From contig JAIRMY010000018.1 in the NCBI GenBank assembly GCA_031258335.1, positions 1 to 7,332 on the forward strand: a stretch of 7,332 nucleotides of DNA, given 5' to 3'. Within the stretch, counting starts at the first letter, position 1, and every line of letters begins with the position of its first letter. This DNA is from Spirochaetaceae bacterium. Lineage in GTDB: Bacteria > Spirochaetota > Spirochaetia > Treponematales > Breznakiellaceae. The notes below the pieces were generated by a model. It saw only the letters and a list, made by a program, of their open reading frames with translations. It was not told the origin of the DNA and searched no databases. Both the position numbers and the translations under genes were made by a program. Shown here one piece after another: positions 5,496-7,332 of this stretch.

Positions 5496-5980
5496 TGGAG
5501 GACTTCAATTTACACGCGCCTCGCGGCGCTAATAAAAGAAAAAGGATACTCGGGCGGGGGCAGGGTTCCGGACGTGGCACGACCGCGGGCAAAGGAAACA
5601 AGGGCCAGCAATCCCGTTCAGGCGGCAAGACCTATCTTGGTTTCGAGGGCGGGCAGATGCCCTTGTACCGCCGGCTTGCCCAGCGCGGGTTTTCAAACTA
5701 TCCGTTCAAAAAGGTTTACGAGGCGGTAAATGTTTGCGAGATTGAAAAACATTTTGAAGACGGCGCGGTGGTTGACCTAGCCTCGCTGAAAGCGGCGGGG
5801 CTTGTTAAGGGCAGGAACTCCGTTGTAAAAATTTTGGGATGCGGGGAACTCACCAAAAAAATAGACTGCAAGATAGCGGCGCTCTCCGCCTCCGCCAAAG
5901 AAAAGATAGTCAAGGCGGGCGGCTCAGTGGATGGGGCTTCCGAACCGTCCGAATCAGCCGAGTCAGCCGAAACGCAATAA
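5495..5980 (+). CDS. rplO: 50S ribosomal protein L15 with acidic Ser/Glu C-terminal tail
   Basis: L15 is a late-assembly large-subunit protein whose extended N-terminal arm threads into 23S rRNA. The product is 161 residues against about 145 in E. coli. The arm shows the Gly/Arg/Lys-rich signature GRGQGSGRGTTAGKGNKGQQSRSGGK (20-45), followed by the strongly conserved GFEGGQMPLYRRLAQRGFSN (49-68). The globular domain ends with the usual KIVKAGGSV (137-145). After that come about 16 extra residues, rich in Ser, Glu and Ala (SEPSESAESAETQ), with a net negative charge that is unusual in this basic protein. The ATG at 5495 shares its A with the rpmD stop and has GGAGA at 5483-5487 seven bases upstream. 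The adjacent TTG at 5492 would only add one residue. Confidence 0.96.
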   Translation: MEDFNLHAPRGANKRKRILGRGQGSGRGTTAGKGNKGQQSRSGGKTYLGFEGGQMPLYRRLAQRGFSNYPFKKVYEAVNVCEIEKHFEDGAVVDLASLKAAGLVKGRNSVVKILGCGELTKKIDCKIAALSASAKEKIVKAGGSVDGASEPSESAESAETQ

Positions 5981-5989
5981 GGAAATTTG

Positions 5990-7232
5990 ATGGCGAACCC
6001 TTTAGTTGGTATTTTTAGGATAAAAGAACTTCGTGAGCGTATTTTTTTTACAGTGGTGATGCTTATTGTATTCCGGTTGGGCGCCGTGATCCCCGTCCCC
6101 GGGATAAATGTCCGCGAGCTTAACGCATACTTTTTGTCGCAGCAGAATTCGGGGAACGCCATAGTGGATTACCTTGATTTCTTCGCCGGCGGCGCTTTCT
6201 CTAACTTTTCTGTGTTCATGCTCGGCATTATGCCGTACATTTCAATGTCTATCATTATGCAGCGTTTGCTGATAGTGTTTCCCGGTCTAAAAAAATTATC
6301 GCAGGAAGAGGGGGGCAAAAAGAAGATACAGGCGTATCAGCGGTACGGAACTGTTATTGTCTGCCTTATTCAGTCGTATGCTGTTACTCAGTACGCGCAG
6401 ATCATATCGCGGAGCGTTGAGAATCTCCTCACCATGAATCTGCTGCCGTTTACGCTGCTCGCGATGCTTTCCGTTACTACGGGGACCCTCCTTATGATGT
6501 GGATGGGGGAGCAAATAACCAAACGCGGCATAGGAAACGGTATATCGCTGTTGATATTCGCCGGTATCGTGGCGCGTCTTCCGGATGCCGTTTGGGAATT
6601 GATAGGCCGCGTTACACGGGGCGAGCTCAATCCGGTATTCGTGCTCGTTGTGCTTTTTATGTTTGTCGCGGTAATCGCGCTCGTTGTATATGAACAGCAG
6701 GGACAGCGAAAGATAACCGTGCATTACGCAAAAACGTGTTGTAGGCAGGAAGATGTACGGCGCGCAGAACACTTACATCCCGTTCAAGATAAATCCGTCA
6801 GGGGTAATACCCGTCATCTTTGCGTCTTCTATTTTGACGTTCCCGTTGCAGATAGCGTCAACGATAGGCGGCAATGTCCCCTGGCTTGCGGCGGTTTCGC
6901 GGGCGCTCTCACCGCGCGGAATACTGTACAATGTTTTATATGTTTTGTTTATAATCTTTTTTGCTTATTTTTATACACAGGTTACTTTGAATACTATAGA
7001 GATAGCGAAAAATATACGCGAAAACGGCGGTTCTATACCGGGAATACGGACGGAAAAAATAGAGGAATATCTGACAAAGATACTGAACAGAATAGTCTTG
7101 CCGGGATCCTTGTATCTCGCCCTGATTGCGGTAATACCGACGATAATTCAGGCGCTGTTCAACTTCCCGTCATCTATCTCATATCTCATGGGAGGGACGA
7201 GATATAGAGGGACGCGGTCATCCCGGGGCTAG
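5990..7232 (+). CDS. secY: Preprotein translocase subunit SecY, frameshifted and missing its C-terminal end
   Basis: SecY is the ten-helix membrane channel through which unfolded proteins leave the cytoplasm or enter the membrane. The first 248 residues (5990-6733) give helices 1-6, including RLGAVIPVPGINV, MLGIMPYISMSIIMQ, the GEQITKRGIGNGISLLIFAGI signature and NPVFVLVVLFMFVAVIALVVY. The reading frame is then lost at an A5 run (6730-6734). In the next frame the protein resumes at 6735 with RVVGRKMYGAQNTYIPFKINPSGVIPVIFASS, helices 7-9 and the loop NGGSIPGIRTEKIEEYL. Dropping one A restores a continuous SecY of about 403 residues. Similarity ends after SYLMGGT at 7199, before helix 10 and the cytoplasmic tail; the frame stops at 7230-7232 after 10 unrelated codons. 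Start: ATG with TAAGGAAA at 5978-5985. As written it cannot make a full SecY. Since the gene is essential, error is more likely than true decay. Confidence 0.93.
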
Positions 7233-7332
7233 GGACGGCCCAGACGGGTAAGGGGCCAATATCTGAAGAGGGCCTTTCCGGCGATAAGATCCACCGGAAC
7301 GGGGCCCCAGGTCCGGGAGTCGTTGGTATTGC
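7200..7332. other. Unidentified GC-rich end segment replacing the 3' end of secY
   Basis: From about 7200 no frame continues SecY. Bases 7208-7332 contain 81 G or C in 125 (65%), against 58 of 119 (49%) in 7081-7199. The + strand frame from 7208 is open to the window end but has no ATG, GTG or TTG. The - strand is open from 7332 down to a TGA at 7186-7188, so it could hold the end of a reverse gene entering from the right, but I recognise neither peptide. TTCCGG (7276-7281) and CCGGAA (7294-7299) could pair around a 12-base loop. No T run follows, so it does not look like an intrinsic terminator. I cannot say what this stretch is; a chimeric contig end is my leading explanation. Confidence 0.5.

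Noticed and set aside
6734..7207. Continuation of the first secY frame as a 406-residue protein with a novel Cys/Arg/Asp-rich C-terminal half
   Set aside because: The other frame encodes unmistakable SecY helices 7-9 over the same bases, so this is an out-of-frame reading produced by the extra A, with no hydrophobic helices or known motif.
6753..7232. Independent gene starting at ATG 6753
   Set aside because: The Met is an internal SecY residue (GRKMYGAQ) in the loop between helices 6 and 7. Conserved SecY residues lie upstream of it in the same frame, and there is no ribosome binding site of its own.
7271..7306. Intrinsic terminator after secY
   Set aside because: The TTCCGG/CCGGAA stem has a 12-base loop and is followed by GC-rich bases with no T tract. 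It also lies in the segment of doubtful origin.
1..7332. CRISPR array, tRNA, rRNA, insertion sequence or toxin-antitoxin genes
   Set aside because: Almost every base from 1 to 7199 is accounted for by ribosomal protein genes and secY. I saw no regularly spaced repeats, transposase-like protein or RNA gene signature.

Overview
The window is an internal slice of the conserved bacterial S10-spc ribosomal protein cluster, all on the + strand. In order it carries the 3' end of rplV (L22), then rpsC, rplP, rpmC, rpsQ, rplN, rplX, rplE, rpsN (zinc type), rpsH, rplF, rplR, rpsE, rpmD, rplO and secY. Every internal gene has a recognisable family signature. Spacing is tight: most gaps are under 20 bases, three stop/start pairs overlap by one base, and Shine-Dalgarno-like purine runs precede most starts. 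TGA is used as a stop (rplP, rplR, rpmD) and TGG as Trp, so the code is the standard bacterial one.

Organism: the opening of S3, the short four-cysteine S14 and the general look of the proteins suggest a spirochaete close to Treponema. Base composition of the part I counted is near 49% GC, which would suit the medium-GC gut treponemes. This placement comes from remembered family resemblance and no search was run, so it is moderately confident at phylum level and weak below that.

Region by region: 1-54 is the L22 tail. 70-1736 completes the S10 part (S3, L16, L29, S17). 1749-5980 is the spc part (L14 to L15). 5990-7199 is secY, the channel subunit of the Sec translocon, co-transcribed with ribosomal proteins as in most bacteria. 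I see no convincing internal promoter or terminator. The genes look like one read-through transcript that starts upstream of the window and would normally continue past secY.

The unusual parts are: (1) secY is broken by one extra A in an A5 run at 6730-6734. (2) secY similarity stops abruptly near 7199, before the last membrane helix, and is replaced by about 130 bases of roughly 65% GC sequence that I cannot identify. Together these suggest sequence or assembly error at a contig edge, though real rearrangement is not excluded. (3) L5 carries a Lys/Gly/Ala-rich N-terminal extension of about 53 residues, with a second possible start exactly at the canonical N-terminus. (4) S17 has a roughly 10-residue insertion. 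(5) S5 and L15 have low-complexity ends. I see no undescribed multi-gene system here. Apart from these points the region is ordinary housekeeping DNA.
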